Positions 1 through 9,907 of a DNA stretch of 64,000 bases are shown here, in pieces (the stretch's first letter is position 1; every line of letters begins with the position of its first letter). The notes under the pieces were generated by a model. The model was not told the DNA's origin, ran no database searches, and saw nothing but the letters and a program-made list of their open reading frames with translations. Origin of the DNA: Candidatus Daviesbacteria bacterium (GTDB lineage Bacteria > Patescibacteria > Microgenomatia > Daviesbacterales > UBA10151); the NCBI GenBank assembly GCA_016176335.1, contig JACOXI010000003.1, positions 392,707-456,706 on the forward strand, read 5' to 3'. Both the position numbers and the translations under genes were made by a program.

Positions 1-2
1 AA

Positions 3-2003
3 AAGCAGAGTGAATTTAAGGAAGGCGGCTTTTATTGGGGTCCTATTAGCGTATTATCAAAGATAATTAAATTCTCATTTTTCCTACTGATAGTATATTT
101 GGTGCCAGGATTGGTTTTGACGGATAAATTATTTAACAAAGATAGTCCTTCGGTTTATTTAAAACGGGTATTTCTAGCGCTGATCACAGGTTTTGTTTTA
201 CTGACTGGTGCATTCTATATTTTTAGCCTGTTAAATCTAAGATTCCTGATTTTCGTTTATATCTTATTATTCTCATTTGTGTTTTTAAAGCTAAAACTTT
301 TTTACCTACTTAAGATTAGGATACCTAAACCTGCTGACAAACTTACTTTGGCAACTGTTGTGCTGGTTATTGCAGGAGTAATTTTCCAAAATATACCCAG
401 CTTTAAAAATGGTTTGGTTTTTCCGTTCGGAATGGGATTTTGGGGTCCGAATACACATGATGGAATCTGGCACATAAGTTTGATAAACCAACTGATTAAG
501 GGGTTGCCTGCCGGGAATCCTATCTTTGCAGATACAATACTTAAAAATTACCATTTTTTCTATGATTTATTAATCGCAGCTACAGCATACCTTACTAAGA
601 TACCTATTTTAGATTTGGTTTTCAGATTCTATCCAATCTTGTTCTCATTATCTTTGGGAGTAGGTACTTATTTTTTAGCAACTACTCTTTCGAAAAGCAG
701 AATTGCAGTAATTCTTAGCCTTTACTTTGTTTATTTTGCAGGAAGTTTTGGCTGGATTGTGGAATATATAAAACAAAAAAGTTTTGGCGGAGAATCTGCA
801 TTTTGGGCTAATCAATCAATCTCGTTTAACTTAAATCCGCCTTTTGCGGTATCTTTGCTAATTATCATTGCTTTGCTTCTCCTTCTACATGGCAAGGAAT
901 CAAAAAGTTTAAAGGGAATCTTGGTAGCATCACTTCTGGCAGGTAGTTTAGTTGGATTTAAAGCGTATGGGGCAGTTTTAATTTTGGGTGCGTTACTCTC
1001 TATAGCAATTGTAAATATACTGAAGAAGGATTTATCATATCTTTTAATTTTTTTCTTTTCATCAATTCTCACATCCTTAATATTTTTCTTAAATTTCCAA
1101 CCCAGCCAGCAACTGATAATTTTTTCTCCATTTTGGTTTATTCATTCCATGATTGATTCGCCCGATAGGATTGGGTGGGTCAGGTTATCTATTGCGAGAA
1201 CTGTGGGTTTTGAAACAAGAAACTGGTTTAAGTTGATATCCGCGGAAGTCATAAGCCTGACCTTATTCATTGTGGGAAATTTAGGAATGAGGATTTTAAG
1301 CATTGGATCTTTAATAAAAATCAAAAGTATAATTAAAGATCATAATCTTTTGTTTATTTTAGTATTTTCGATATTATCAATATTTATTCCCATACTTTTT
1401 ATACAATCCGGAAATCCCTGGAATACGATTCAATTTTTTTACTACGGTCTTTACGTAACCGCAGTAGTAAGCGGCATTGTTTTATCTTCTTTGATTTTTA
1501 ATTTGCCTAGGGCACTATCTTTTTTAATAATAGTTTTCGTATTAATATTGACGCCGATTAACTCAATTACCACCGCAAGCTATTACACTAATTACTTACC
1601 ACATGGCAGAATTGATGGGAAAGAATTAGAGGCCTTAACATATTTATCTTTGCAAAAAGATGGTACGGTACTCACATACCCCTACGACAAAAAACTAAAG
1701 GTTAAAATATCAGAACCCTGGCCTCTATTTGCCTATGATAGCACGGCATATGTATCCGCCTTATCAAACAAGGCCACTTTTCTGGAAGATGAGCCGCAAA
1801 ATCAAATTCTTTTGACAGATTATAAAAAAAGATTAGTTGCTTCAAAAGATTTCTTTTTGAAACCGCAAGCAAACTTCATGAAAGAGAATAATATCCAATA
1901 TATTTATTTACCTAAAAAATTTAATATGAGAATGAGTGAAAATCTATTATCTGTTGAAAATATTTTTGAAAATGAAGAAGTAATTATCTACAAAGTAAAA
2001 TAA
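3..2003 (+). CDS. Polytopic membrane protein, HDGxWH family, 5'-truncated by window edge
   Basis: The frame is open to the left edge. The first standard start inside it, TTG at 99, would cut through a hydrophobic helix, while the codons from 3 onward continue that helix upstream, so the true start lies outside the window. About 667 codons are visible, with many membrane segments and a soluble C-terminus. An HDGIWH motif lies at 456-473 in an extracytoplasmic-looking loop, where GT-C glycosyltransferases carry a catalytic acidic residue. It is paralogous to the next gene: both share the HDGxWH loop, a PWP-containing motif near the C-terminus and a similar final strand ending in KVK. A GT-C role is inferred; I do not recognise a named family. 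Confidence 0.8.
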   Translation, partial: KQSEFKEGGFYWGPISVLSKIIKFSFFLLIVYLVPGLVLTDKLFNKDSPSVYLKRVFLALITGFVLLTGAFYIFSLLNLRFLIFVYILLFSFVFLKLKLFYLLKIRIPKPADKLTLATVVLVIAGVIFQNIPSFKNGLVFPFGMGFWGPNTHDGIWHISLINQLIKGLPAGNPIFADTILKNYHFFYDLLIAATAYLTKIPILDLVFRFYPILFSLSLGVGTYFLATTLSKSRIAVILSLYFVYFAGSFGWIVEYIKQKSFGGESAFWANQSISFNLNPPFAVSLLIIIALLLLLHGKESKSLKGILVASLLAGSLVGFKAYGAVLILGALLSIAIVNILKKDLSYLLIFFFSSILTSLIFFLNFQPSQQLIIFSPFWFIHSMIDSPDRIGWVRLSIARTVGFETRNWFKLISAEVISLTLFIVGNLGMRILSIGSLIKIKSIIKDHNLLFILVFSILSIFIPILFIQSGNPWNTIQFFYYGLYVTAVVSGIVLSSLIFNLPRALSFLIIVFVLILTPINSITTASYYTNYLPHGRIDGKELEALTYLSLQKDGTVLTYPYDKKLKVKISEPWPLFAYDSTAYVSALSNKATFLEDEPQNQILLTDYKKRLVASKDFFLKPQANFMKENNIQYIYLPKKFNMRMSENLLSVENIFENEEVIIYKVK

Positions 2004-2010
2004 TACTAAT

Positions 2011-4029
2011 ATGTATCAACTATTTCAAACAACAGTATTTTTTCTATTATTTATTGTTCTTTCAATTGTAGTTTTCTATATACCGGGATTCGCAGTAGTA
2101 GCCAGAATTAGAAAACAATTAGAAGATCAAGAGATTATTACATTATCTTTGGCATTGGGAATTGTTATTTTCGTTTTATCTGCCATTATTTTAGCTTTGC
2201 TAAATACTAGATACCTTTTATTACCTTTAATAATATTTCTAAATTTGTTTATTATTTCAAAAAATAAATTAGCTGCATTTTCCCCATGGAAAATATTTAT
2301 TAAAAATAAAATACTTCTAATATTGATAGTATTGGGAATTCTAACTCAAGGATTTATTAATTTTCCCAGCGGTTATTTATATAAAGATGGTCTTCAATTT
2401 TGGAGTTCACAAGGTCATGATGGTCTCTGGCATGTAGCCTCAATGGAAGTAATTAAAAAGTCTATTCCTCCCCAAAACCCTGTTTTTTCAGGCGAACCAC
2501 TTTATAACTATCATTATTTAGTTGATGGTTTAATGGGGGAATTTGCAAGAATTTTTCCTTTTTTCTCAACATTGGATTTATATTTTAGATTTTTCCCGGT
2601 AATTTTTTCACTCCTTATAGGGATAAGCGTTTTTGCATTTGTCAGAAGATGGCAAGAAAATCTTAAAATTGGGTATCTTGCTTTATTCTTTACTTATTTT
2701 GTTGGAAGTTTTGGCTATGTGGTAACTTTTATAAGAAGTGGAAATATTTTTGGAGGCGAGACTATTTTTTGGGCAGCACAACAGAATACTCTTTTGGGTA
2801 ATCCCCCTCATGCGATTTCTCATGGTTTGCTGGCAGCCTTTTTCTTAAGCTTTTTATTTTATCTAAAGGAAAGAAAAACGATTTGGGTTGTAGTATCTTT
2901 TTTAATTGGTTCAACTTTAGCTGGTTTTAAAGTTTCAGGAGGATTTGTGATGTTAATGGGACTTGGAGCTGCTGCTTTAATTGATTTTATAAACAAGCGA
3001 AAATTCTTGAGTTTGCTGTTGCCTTTTCTGTTGGGAATGTCTAATTTTCTAACTTTTAAATGGATGACATCTAATGGGAGTTCATTTTTAATGTTTTTAC
3101 CTTGGTGGTTTGTTAGAACGATGATTGTAGATAAACTTGGCTGGATGGATTTAGAGTTAAGACGCCAGCACTACCTTTCAAAGGGTACATGGAATGCATA
3201 TCTTCGGGTTTTACAACTTGAGTTAATTGCACTTGCGATCTTTATTTTAGGTAATTTAGGCATGAGATTTTTAGGAATAATTGAGGTAATCAGAAAATTT
3301 ATCTTAAGACAGGGGACATTTTTAAAAGATCCTATTGAAGTCATGCTTATTGTAACCATGTTAACAGGACTTATTATGCCGATGTTATTTGTTCAAAAAG
3401 GACTCATCTATAATAATATTCAGTTCATGCAATATTTTCTTTTTATATTCGGTTTTTACGGGGCAATATCAACGTATAAAGTTCTGAACTATTTTAAGAA
3501 TAAAGTAATTAAACTGATAGTCATTGGATTGATAATCGTTTTTTCCATACCCACAGTAATAGGTAACTTAGTTGAGTTGTATGGTCCAGGCAGGGCCCCC
3601 TTGGCCAAAATAACTAATTCCGATCTTGAAGCGCTTCAATACTTAAAGCAAAACTCCAAGAAAGATGCGGTCATATTAACCGTGCCTTATAATCCATTTT
3701 TAAGGGATAAATTTACAAACCAACCATGGCCAATCTATGCTTGGTATGATACCCCTTATGTTTCTGCTATTACTGGTAGGTTTTCTTATCTTGCTTCTGA
3801 ACATGTCAGGCTTTTATTTTATCCATCAACAGAAGAAAGAATAAAAAATAAGATTAAGTTTTTTGAGCAATCAGATTTTTCTTGGAATAGGCAATTTCTA
3901 AAAAATGAAAGAATAAGCTATATTTATGCGGCACAAGATGAACTGATCAAACCCCTTGATATACAAAAAAACAATTTGGAAATATTTTTTGAAAATAATG
4001 AGATAATTATATTCAAAGTGAAATCCTAA
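2011..4029 (+). CDS. Polytopic membrane protein, HDGxWH family (complete paralogue)
   Basis: A 672-residue protein with a first hydrophobic helix at about residues 6-30, HDGLWH at residues 136-141, roughly ten further membrane segments, and a soluble tail from about residue 540 carrying QPWPIYAWYDTPYVS. It is the intact copy of the preceding gene, so the two are a tandem duplication. The start follows the previous stop by 7 nt and the stop is 1 nt before the next ATG, so it is co-transcribed. The layout (acidic residue in the first long external loop, many helices, C-terminal soluble domain) resembles GT-C enzymes that use polyprenyl-phosphate sugars. That function is an inference from topology and neighbours. 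Confidence 0.85.
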   Translation: MYQLFQTTVFFLLFIVLSIVVFYIPGFAVVARIRKQLEDQEIITLSLALGIVIFVLSAIILALLNTRYLLLPLIIFLNLFIISKNKLAAFSPWKIFIKNKILLILIVLGILTQGFINFPSGYLYKDGLQFWSSQGHDGLWHVASMEVIKKSIPPQNPVFSGEPLYNYHYLVDGLMGEFARIFPFFSTLDLYFRFFPVIFSLLIGISVFAFVRRWQENLKIGYLALFFTYFVGSFGYVVTFIRSGNIFGGETIFWAAQQNTLLGNPPHAISHGLLAAFFLSFLFYLKERKTIWVVVSFLIGSTLAGFKVSGGFVMLMGLGAAALIDFINKRKFLSLLLPFLLGMSNFLTFKWMTSNGSSFLMFLPWWFVRTMIVDKLGWMDLELRRQHYLSKGTWNAYLRVLQLELIALAIFILGNLGMRFLGIIEVIRKFILRQGTFLKDPIEVMLIVTMLTGLIMPMLFVQKGLIYNNIQFMQYFLFIFGFYGAISTYKVLNYFKNKVIKLIVIGLIIVFSIPTVIGNLVELYGPGRAPLAKITNSDLEALQYLKQNSKKDAVILTVPYNPFLRDKFTNQPWPIYAWYDTPYVSAITGRFSYLASEHVRLLFYPSTEERIKNKIKFFEQSDFSWNRQFLKNERISYIYAAQDELIKPLDIQKNNLEIFFENNEIIIFKVKS

Positions 4030-4030
4030 G

Positions 4031-5710
4031 ATGACAAAGAAAACATTTTTGTTGGTTTTAATATTAGCCTTGGCTACAATTTTGAGAATTTGGAAGCTGG
4101 ATTCAGTTCCAGTGTCACTGTTTGGTGATGAGCTCGATGTTGGTTACCATGCTTATTCAATTTTAAAAACCGGCAAAGATTACACAGGCAATACAGCATT
4201 ATTTTATGTTAACTCGATTGCAGACAAGAAAGCCCCCCTTTATTCATATTTAGCAGTTCCTACTGTAGGAATTTTTGGAATATCTCCTTTAGGTGTTCGT
4301 TTACCAGCTAGCCTATTTGGAATTTTGGGAGTATTACTTATTTTTTATGTTGTTAAGCTCATAACTTCTGAAAATATTGGTTTGATCTCTGCTGTACTGT
4401 TGGCTGTTTCTCCCTGGCATATTCAATTTTCTCGTTGGGGATTGGAACACACCTTAATGTTAGGATTATTTTTAGCAGGTATTTATTTTTTCTTTAAAAG
4501 TTTATCAAAAAATAAATGGTTGTTGGTATCTAGTGTCTGTTTTGCACTCACACCTTATGCTTATCATGCAGCAAAAATTTTTCTCCCCTTAATTTTAGTT
4601 GTTATGCTGATGATATTTTGGCGAGAGCTTAAAAAAGTCTCAAAAAGTTATTTCATAGTTTCCACATTATTGATATTGATAATTGCTGGACCAGTAATCA
4701 TAAGTAGCATTTTTGGAAATACCGCAGAACGTTTTAATTCTTTATCTATCTTGAGCGACTCTAAGAATGTTGGGGAGATAGGTTTTGATAGAGTCAAAGA
4801 TATTCAGATGGAATCGCCTTTTGGTAGGCTATTTCATAATAAAATCACACTGCTTTTGGGAAAAATTGGAGAGAATTATTTTCGTTCTTTTTCAACAGAA
4901 TTTCTATTCATCAGAGGAGATATTAATTTAAGACATTCAATTCTACAAAACGGTGAATTTTATAAGTATCAACTTTTCTTTTTAATTTTGGGATTAATAT
5001 TTTTTACAGCTAAAATACCGAATCAAAAATACAAACTTTTTATAATATCTTGGTTACTTTTGTCCCCTTTTCCTGCTATGGTTACAACAGAGGGTGGTAA
5101 TCATGCTGCAAGATTGTTCTTTATGCTACCAGTGCTGATAATCATTATCGCTACAGGAATATACTATAGTTATTTTACTTTAAGTAAAAAATTCCAAAGA
5201 ATGTACATATTGGGTATGGCTTTATTGATTTTGTTAAGCTTTTTGTTTTACCAACATAATTATTGGATACACTATCCTTGGGATTCAGAGAGATGGTGGC
5301 AGGCAGGGTTTAAAGAGGCGATTCAATCAGTGGTTTCAGAAAGCAAAAATTATGATAAAGTGATTATCAGCCAAGCTGACGAACCGGCTCTGATTTCTTT
5401 CCTTGGTTACTCTGAATATCCTCCAGATCAATTTCAACAGAAGTACCCTTTAACTTCAGAAGATGTACCAAGTTTTGGCTCAATATCAAAACTGGATAAA
5501 TATCATTTTCCTTCCATTGGAAAGGGAACCGATCTTTATAGCTTAGGATCTGTTTTACCTCCTAAAACTTTATACCTTGCTACAATAAAAGAGATAAATT
5601 TAAATCTTATACGTGAGCCGGAGCGTGTCCCAAAAGATCTTAAACTGATTAAATCAATCACTTATCCTTCAGGTGACCCTGCTTTTTATCTTTTCCAGAA
5701 AGCAATATAA
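4031..5710 (+). CDS. GT39-like (PMT/ArnT type) membrane glycosyltransferase 1
   Basis: A 559-residue polytopic protein. After the first helix comes a GDELD loop with the D33-E34 acidic pair expected in PMT/ArnT-type GT-C enzymes, followed by GYHAYSILKTGKD. Later landmarks are RLPASLFGILGVL and SPWHIQFSRWGLE (about residues 95-145), then further helices and a soluble C-terminal domain with a DxxRWWQAGF segment near residue 420. Such enzymes transfer a sugar from a polyprenyl phosphate carrier on the outer face of the membrane; the acceptor here is unknown. It is the first of four closely related paralogues in the operon (also 11347, 12982 and 14586), but has an Asn-containing loop in place of their DEWG. 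Confidence 0.85.
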   Translation: MTKKTFLLVLILALATILRIWKLDSVPVSLFGDELDVGYHAYSILKTGKDYTGNTALFYVNSIADKKAPLYSYLAVPTVGIFGISPLGVRLPASLFGILGVLLIFYVVKLITSENIGLISAVLLAVSPWHIQFSRWGLEHTLMLGLFLAGIYFFFKSLSKNKWLLVSSVCFALTPYAYHAAKIFLPLILVVMLMIFWRELKKVSKSYFIVSTLLILIIAGPVIISSIFGNTAERFNSLSILSDSKNVGEIGFDRVKDIQMESPFGRLFHNKITLLLGKIGENYFRSFSTEFLFIRGDINLRHSILQNGEFYKYQLFFLILGLIFFTAKIPNQKYKLFIISWLLLSPFPAMVTTEGGNHAARLFFMLPVLIIIIATGIYYSYFTLSKKFQRMYILGMALLILLSFLFYQHNYWIHYPWDSERWWQAGFKEAIQSVVSESKNYDKVIISQADEPALISFLGYSEYPPDQFQQKYPLTSEDVPSFGSISKLDKYHFPSIGKGTDLYSLGSVLPPKTLYLATIKEINLNLIREPERVPKDLKLIKSITYPSGDPAFYLFQKAI

Positions 5711-5724
5711 TTAACATTAGTATT

Positions 5725-6630
5725 ATGAGCAAAGACATTTCAGTCATAATCAATACCTTAAATGAAGAGAAAAACATTGCAAGAGCAATTGAGTCTGTTA
5801 AATGGGCGGATGAAGTAGTGGTATGTGATATGCACTCCGAAGATAAAACTGTTGAGATTGCTAAAAAATTAGGCGCAAAAGTAATTTCCCATAAAAGGTT
5901 AGATTATGTAGAACCTGCCAGAAATTTTGCCATATCAAAGGCTTCTAATGAATGGATACTGATTGCTGATCCTGATGAGGAGATTCCAGATCAGTTAGCC
6001 AAGAGATTAAAAGAGATTGCAAATAAAATGGAGCAGATAGATTATGTCAGAATACCCAGAAAAAATATTATTTTTGGTAAATGGATGAAAGGAGCAATGT
6101 GGTGGCCTGACTTAAATGTAAGATTTTTTAGGCAAGATAAGGTTAAATGGACCGACAAAATCCATCGACCGCCAGAACTGTTAGGACAAGGATTAGACTT
6201 ACCAGCAGAGGAAAAATGGGCGATTATTCATCATAATTATCAGACTATTGGTCAATTTATAGAGAGGATGAACCGTTATACCACAATTGAAGCAGAGGAA
6301 TTAAAAAAGCAGGGATACGAATTTAACTGGCAAGACCTTTTTGATAAACCGTTAAATGAGTTTCTTTCAAGATTTTTTGCAAACCGAGGTTTTGAAGACG
6401 GATTACATGGATTGGCTTTAAGTTTATTACAGGGTTTTTCTTTTTTAATAATCTATCTTAAAGTGTGGGAAAATTCTTCATTCAAGGAAGCTGCGCTTAA
6501 TCTGGCTGATTTGGAAGCAGACAAATCAAAGATGGGTTATCAAATAAATTACTGGATGAAGGAGATTAAATCATCTAAAAATCCTTTTAAAAGATTTTTC
6601 TCGAAGTTTAAAGTTTATTTTTTTGAATAA
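5725..6630 (+). CDS. GT2 glycosyltransferase, WaaE/KdtX-like
   Basis: A 301-residue GT-A fold glycosyltransferase. The N-terminal VIINTLNEEKNIARAI nucleotide-binding strand is followed by an ESVKWADEVVV segment, and the metal-binding DxD-type motif is DPDEE at residues 82-86. The C-terminal third (about 200-300) is helical and probably membrane-associated. The form matches the lipopolysaccharide core GT2 group typified by WaaE/KdtX. It lies 14 nt after the GT39 gene, a longer gap than usual here, and a -10-like TAACAT (5712-5717) sits 7 nt before the ATG. It is a tandem paralogue of the next gene, sharing ESVKWADE and RKNIIFG segments. Donor and acceptor sugars cannot be read from sequence. 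Confidence 0.9.
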   Translation: MSKDISVIINTLNEEKNIARAIESVKWADEVVVCDMHSEDKTVEIAKKLGAKVISHKRLDYVEPARNFAISKASNEWILIADPDEEIPDQLAKRLKEIANKMEQIDYVRIPRKNIIFGKWMKGAMWWPDLNVRFFRQDKVKWTDKIHRPPELLGQGLDLPAEEKWAIIHHNYQTIGQFIERMNRYTTIEAEELKKQGYEFNWQDLFDKPLNEFLSRFFANRGFEDGLHGLALSLLQGFSFLIIYLKVWENSSFKEAALNLADLEADKSKMGYQINYWMKEIKSSKNPFKRFFSKFKVYFFE

Positions 6631-6636
6631 AGAATT

Positions 6637-7440
6637 ATGTTAAGCGTTGTTGTACTTACGAAAAATGAAGAGGATAGAATAAAGGTTTGTCTTGAGTCTG
6701 TTAAATGGGCTGATGAGATTGTTGTAGTGGATAATGGATCGAAAGATAGCACCTTAGAAATAGCAAAAAGATATACAGATAAAATTTTTAGTGTGAATCT
6801 GCAAGATTTTGCCGCATGGCGAAATTTTGCTGCAGAAAAAGTATTAGGGGATTGGATGTTATTTGTAGACCCGGATGAGAGAGTACTTGAACCTTTAAAA
6901 AAAGAAATAGAAGGTATGATAAGCGTTTCGGATTTTTCCGCATATGCTCTTTCCCGAAAGAATATAATATTTGGAACCGAGGTGAAGTATGGTCCATTCT
7001 GGCCTGATTGGGTAATCAGGCTTTTAAAAAAGGATGATTTTGAAACTTGGGTGGGGAAAATTCATGAATACCCTAAATTTAAAGGCCAACTAGGATATAG
7101 CAAAAACTCTCTGTTACATCTGACTCATCAGGATCTTGATCGAATAGTTTTAAAAAGTTTGGCATGGAGCAAGATTGATGCCAAATTGAGGTTTGATGTT
7201 AACCACCCAAAAATGAGTGGCATCAGATTTTTAAGGATTTTTATCACAGAGTTTTTTCACCAAGGAATTACAAGAGGCGGTTTTTTTGGCGGCACTGTTG
7301 GGGTAATGGATTCTATACTACAAGTTTTTAGCTTGTTCATGACCTATGTCAGGCTTTGGCAAATGCAACAAAGGAAACCACTAAGAGAAATTTATAGTGA
7401 TATTGATAAAAAATTAATCGAAGATAACTTCAAATATTAG
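6637..7440 (+). CDS. GT2 glycosyltransferase, WaaE/KdtX-like (tandem paralogue)
   Basis: A 267-residue GT2 enzyme with VVVLTKNEEDRIKVCLE at the N-terminus, the DxD-type DPDE at residues 78-81, and a short C-terminal helical tail. It shares ESVKWADE, RKNIIFG and a WPDW/R segment with the preceding gene, and the two genes keep a 17-nt identical DNA stretch within the ESVKW codons (about 5785 and 6690), which points to tandem duplication. The C-terminus is about 35 residues shorter than in its neighbour. The stop codon TAG at 7438-7440 touches a possible GTG of the next gene. Likely adds one sugar to a lipid-linked or surface glycan at the cytoplasmic face. Confidence 0.9.
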   Translation: MLSVVVLTKNEEDRIKVCLESVKWADEIVVVDNGSKDSTLEIAKRYTDKIFSVNLQDFAAWRNFAAEKVLGDWMLFVDPDERVLEPLKKEIEGMISVSDFSAYALSRKNIIFGTEVKYGPFWPDWVIRLLKKDDFETWVGKIHEYPKFKGQLGYSKNSLLHLTHQDLDRIVLKSLAWSKIDAKLRFDVNHPKMSGIRFLRIFITEFFHQGITRGGFFGGTVGVMDSILQVFSLFMTYVRLWQMQQRKPLREIYSDIDKKLIEDNFKY

Positions 7441-7448
7441 TGAAACTT

Positions 7449-8531
7449 ATGAAAATTGCTATTTATTCCCCGTATTTGGATACCTTTGGCGGCGGAGAGA
7501 AATATATGATGAGTATTGGCGAAATACTTTCCCAAAATAATTTTGAGGTAGATATACTTTTGGATAAGAATTTGGAGAATAAGGATTGCAAGTATTTAAA
7601 AAATGAATTATCAAAAAGATTTAATTTGAATCTTGAGAGAGTATCTTTTATCAGAGCTCCAATAGGAGAGGGATCTAATTTTTTTTCGAGATTCTTTTTT
7701 TTAAAAAAATATACGGTATTTTTCTATTTGTCAGATGGTAGTATCTTTTATCCAACTGCCAGAAAGAACATTTTACATATCCAATCTCCCATTATTGGAC
7801 AACCTGCAAAAAGTTTATGGGGGAAAATAAAACTAAAGGGGTGGAATTTAATTATTTATAATTCGCAGTTTACCCAAAAATATTCTCAAAACAATTGGCC
7901 GCTGACGTCTCAAGTGATCTATCCCCCGGTTGATACTGAAAAAATTAAATTACTCGGGAAGAAAAATTATATTTTATCGGTAGGTAGATTTTTTGGTTAC
8001 TTAAAAGACAAAAAACACGCAATTATGATCAAAGCATTTAAAGATCTGTATAAAGGTAAAAAAGTAGATGGTTGGAGTTTGTATTTGGTTGGAGTGGCAT
8101 CAAAAGGAGATGAGCCTTATCTCATGCAATTACGCAATTTATCCAAAGGGTTTCCTATCAACTTTTATCCGAATTTAGCATATAACGCACTCATGACACT
8201 TTATGGACAGTCAAGTATTTACTGGCATGCTGCAGGTTTTGGAGAGGAAGATCCGACCAAGATGGAACATTTTGGAATATCAACAGTTGAGGCAATGGCA
8301 GCAGGCTCTGTGCCAGTGGTTGTAAATGGTGGAGGACAAACAGAAATTGTAGAAGACGGAAAGAGCGGTTTTTTGTGGAATTCTCTAAAAGATTTGCAAA
8401 GATTTACAACTTCGTTAATTAAAGACCAAAATTTAAGGTCTAAATTATCACAAAATGCGGTTTTGGCTTCTCATAAATTTTCCAAAAAAAGATTTGAGAA
8501 AGAAATTTTAAAGGTAGTTGATTATTTATGA
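7449..8531 (+). CDS. GT4 glycosyltransferase
   Basis: I place the start at ATG 7449, which gives the typical GT4 opening MKIAIYSPYLDTFGGGE; a GTG at 7440 would add three residues. The protein is about 360 residues with two Rossmann-like domains. The donor-site E-x7-E motif appears as HFGISTVEAMAAGSVPVV near residue 275 (EH in the first position region, E in VEAMA), followed by a GGGQTEIV phosphate-contact loop. The linker IYPPVDTEKI is also typical. It would use an activated sugar and retain its configuration. The stop overlaps the next start as ATGA (8528-8531), so translation is probably coupled. Confidence 0.9.
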   Translation: MKIAIYSPYLDTFGGGEKYMMSIGEILSQNNFEVDILLDKNLENKDCKYLKNELSKRFNLNLERVSFIRAPIGEGSNFFSRFFFLKKYTVFFYLSDGSIFYPTARKNILHIQSPIIGQPAKSLWGKIKLKGWNLIIYNSQFTQKYSQNNWPLTSQVIYPPVDTEKIKLLGKKNYILSVGRFFGYLKDKKHAIMIKAFKDLYKGKKVDGWSLYLVGVASKGDEPYLMQLRNLSKGFPINFYPNLAYNALMTLYGQSSIYWHAAGFGEEDPTKMEHFGISTVEAMAAGSVPVVVNGGGQTEIVEDGKSGFLWNSLKDLQRFTTSLIKDQNLRSKLSQNAVLASHKFSKKRFEKEILKVVDYL

Positions 8532-9907
8532 AAAGATTTTTTCAAAAAACAACAGTCTGGGTATCAATTTTCTTTTTACTAAGCTCCATTTTTAGACTAT
8601 CCAATCTTAATTTGATGGAGTTTAAATCTGATGAGGCTACAACCGTTTTTCAAACTATCCAGTTTTTTGACCGTCCATATCTGATTGCGCGGGGTTTGAT
8701 TTCAGGAACAGGAGTCTACAATTTTCCTTTGTTCAATTATTTGATAATTATTATTGCTGCTGTATCAAAAGATCCCCAAGTTTTAAGCTGGATGATTGCT
8801 TTAATCAACAGTGTACTGGTGGGTATTTTCTTCTTATTGGTTAAAAGATATTACAATTTTTTAACAGCTATCCTGGCCGCAACACTTTTGGCATTTTCAC
8901 CATGGGCTGTGATTTTCTCCCGCAAGATTTGGGCGCAAGATTTGATTAATCTTTTGCTGATTCCCATTCTATGGCTGTTGCATGAGATTATTTTAAAAAA
9001 GACCACCAAAGTTTTTTTACCCCTATTTGCGCTGCTGACTTTATTAATACAGCTTCATGGTTCAGGATTATTTTTTGCAGCCGTCACAGTAATTGTTTTG
9101 CTGATTTTGCGTGTCAGGGTGAAATTTAAACAAGCCTTAGCAGGCATTTTAATCGGGTTAATACCTATCCTGCCTTATGTTTTTTTTCAAATTAATTCCT
9201 ATCCTTCATGCCCCGATTGCGAAGCTTTCTTAAACTACCAGCAGTCTTTTCGCATATTTGACTTTAACAATTTCCTCAAGCCCTTTCAAATTATCAGCGG
9301 TTTAGGGTATCATTTTGTTTTAGGTAAAAGTTATACTGATTTTATTGCTGTTTATCCTTTAGTTAATCAATTAAAATATATTTTCTTCACAGGATTTTTT
9401 GTTACTTTAATGGGTATACTTTTTGTGATTGCAAAAAAACAAAAGTATCTTTTTTTAGTTATATATTTTGTTACTCTTCCCTTTTTGTTCTTTATTACTA
9501 AAACACCAGCATATATGCATTATTTTGTTATCATTATACCCGTGAGCACTCTTTTATTTGCAGTCTCTTTAAGTACTGCCTATTCTTTTTTACGGAATAA
9601 GCTTTTGAGAGCATCCATCATAACCTATTTCTTGCTATTTCTTGCTTCAAACATTGCCTTCCTTATTTTCTTTAATAATTTTCTGGCAGTTAAAAAGCAA
9701 ATTGACGGAGATTATGGACCAGTATACTCTGTGACCAAAAGCTTCATTGAAAAGGAAACAAGCGATTACAAAAGCCTGCCTTATTATCAATTTCTCAAAA
9801 GTTATGCTTACATGTATGCCCAGTCAAAAAATTTTCATACTAAACTGGGGGAATTTTTTTTGGAAAAAGGCGAATATGATTTAGCAGCACAGGAGTTGAA
9901 AAAATGA
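8528..9907 (+). CDS. GT39-like membrane glycosyltransferase, short form
   Basis: A 459-residue polytopic protein with a SDEATT loop after the first helix; D35-E36 is the acidic pair expected for PMT/ArnT-like GT-C enzymes. Next come a phosphate-carrier-type FSPWAVIFSRKIWAQD region and about ten helices. It lacks the long C-terminal soluble domain of the 530-560-residue paralogues in this operon; instead its last 60 residues are soluble and end with alternating charged and hydrophobic residues. Starts and ends with ATGA overlaps, so it is translationally coupled to both neighbours. It probably transfers a polyprenyl-phosphate-linked sugar outside the membrane; substrate unknown. Confidence 0.85.
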   Translation: MKRFFQKTTVWVSIFFLLSSIFRLSNLNLMEFKSDEATTVFQTIQFFDRPYLIARGLISGTGVYNFPLFNYLIIIIAAVSKDPQVLSWMIALINSVLVGIFFLLVKRYYNFLTAILAATLLAFSPWAVIFSRKIWAQDLINLLLIPILWLLHEIILKKTTKVFLPLFALLTLLIQLHGSGLFFAAVTVIVLLILRVRVKFKQALAGILIGLIPILPYVFFQINSYPSCPDCEAFLNYQQSFRIFDFNNFLKPFQIISGLGYHFVLGKSYTDFIAVYPLVNQLKYIFFTGFFVTLMGILFVIAKKQKYLFLVIYFVTLPFLFFITKTPAYMHYFVIIIPVSTLLFAVSLSTAYSFLRNKLLRASIITYFLLFLASNIAFLIFFNNFLAVKKQIDGDYGPVYSVTKSFIEKETSDYKSLPYYQFLKSYAYMYAQSKNFHTKLGEFFLEKGEYDLAAQELKK

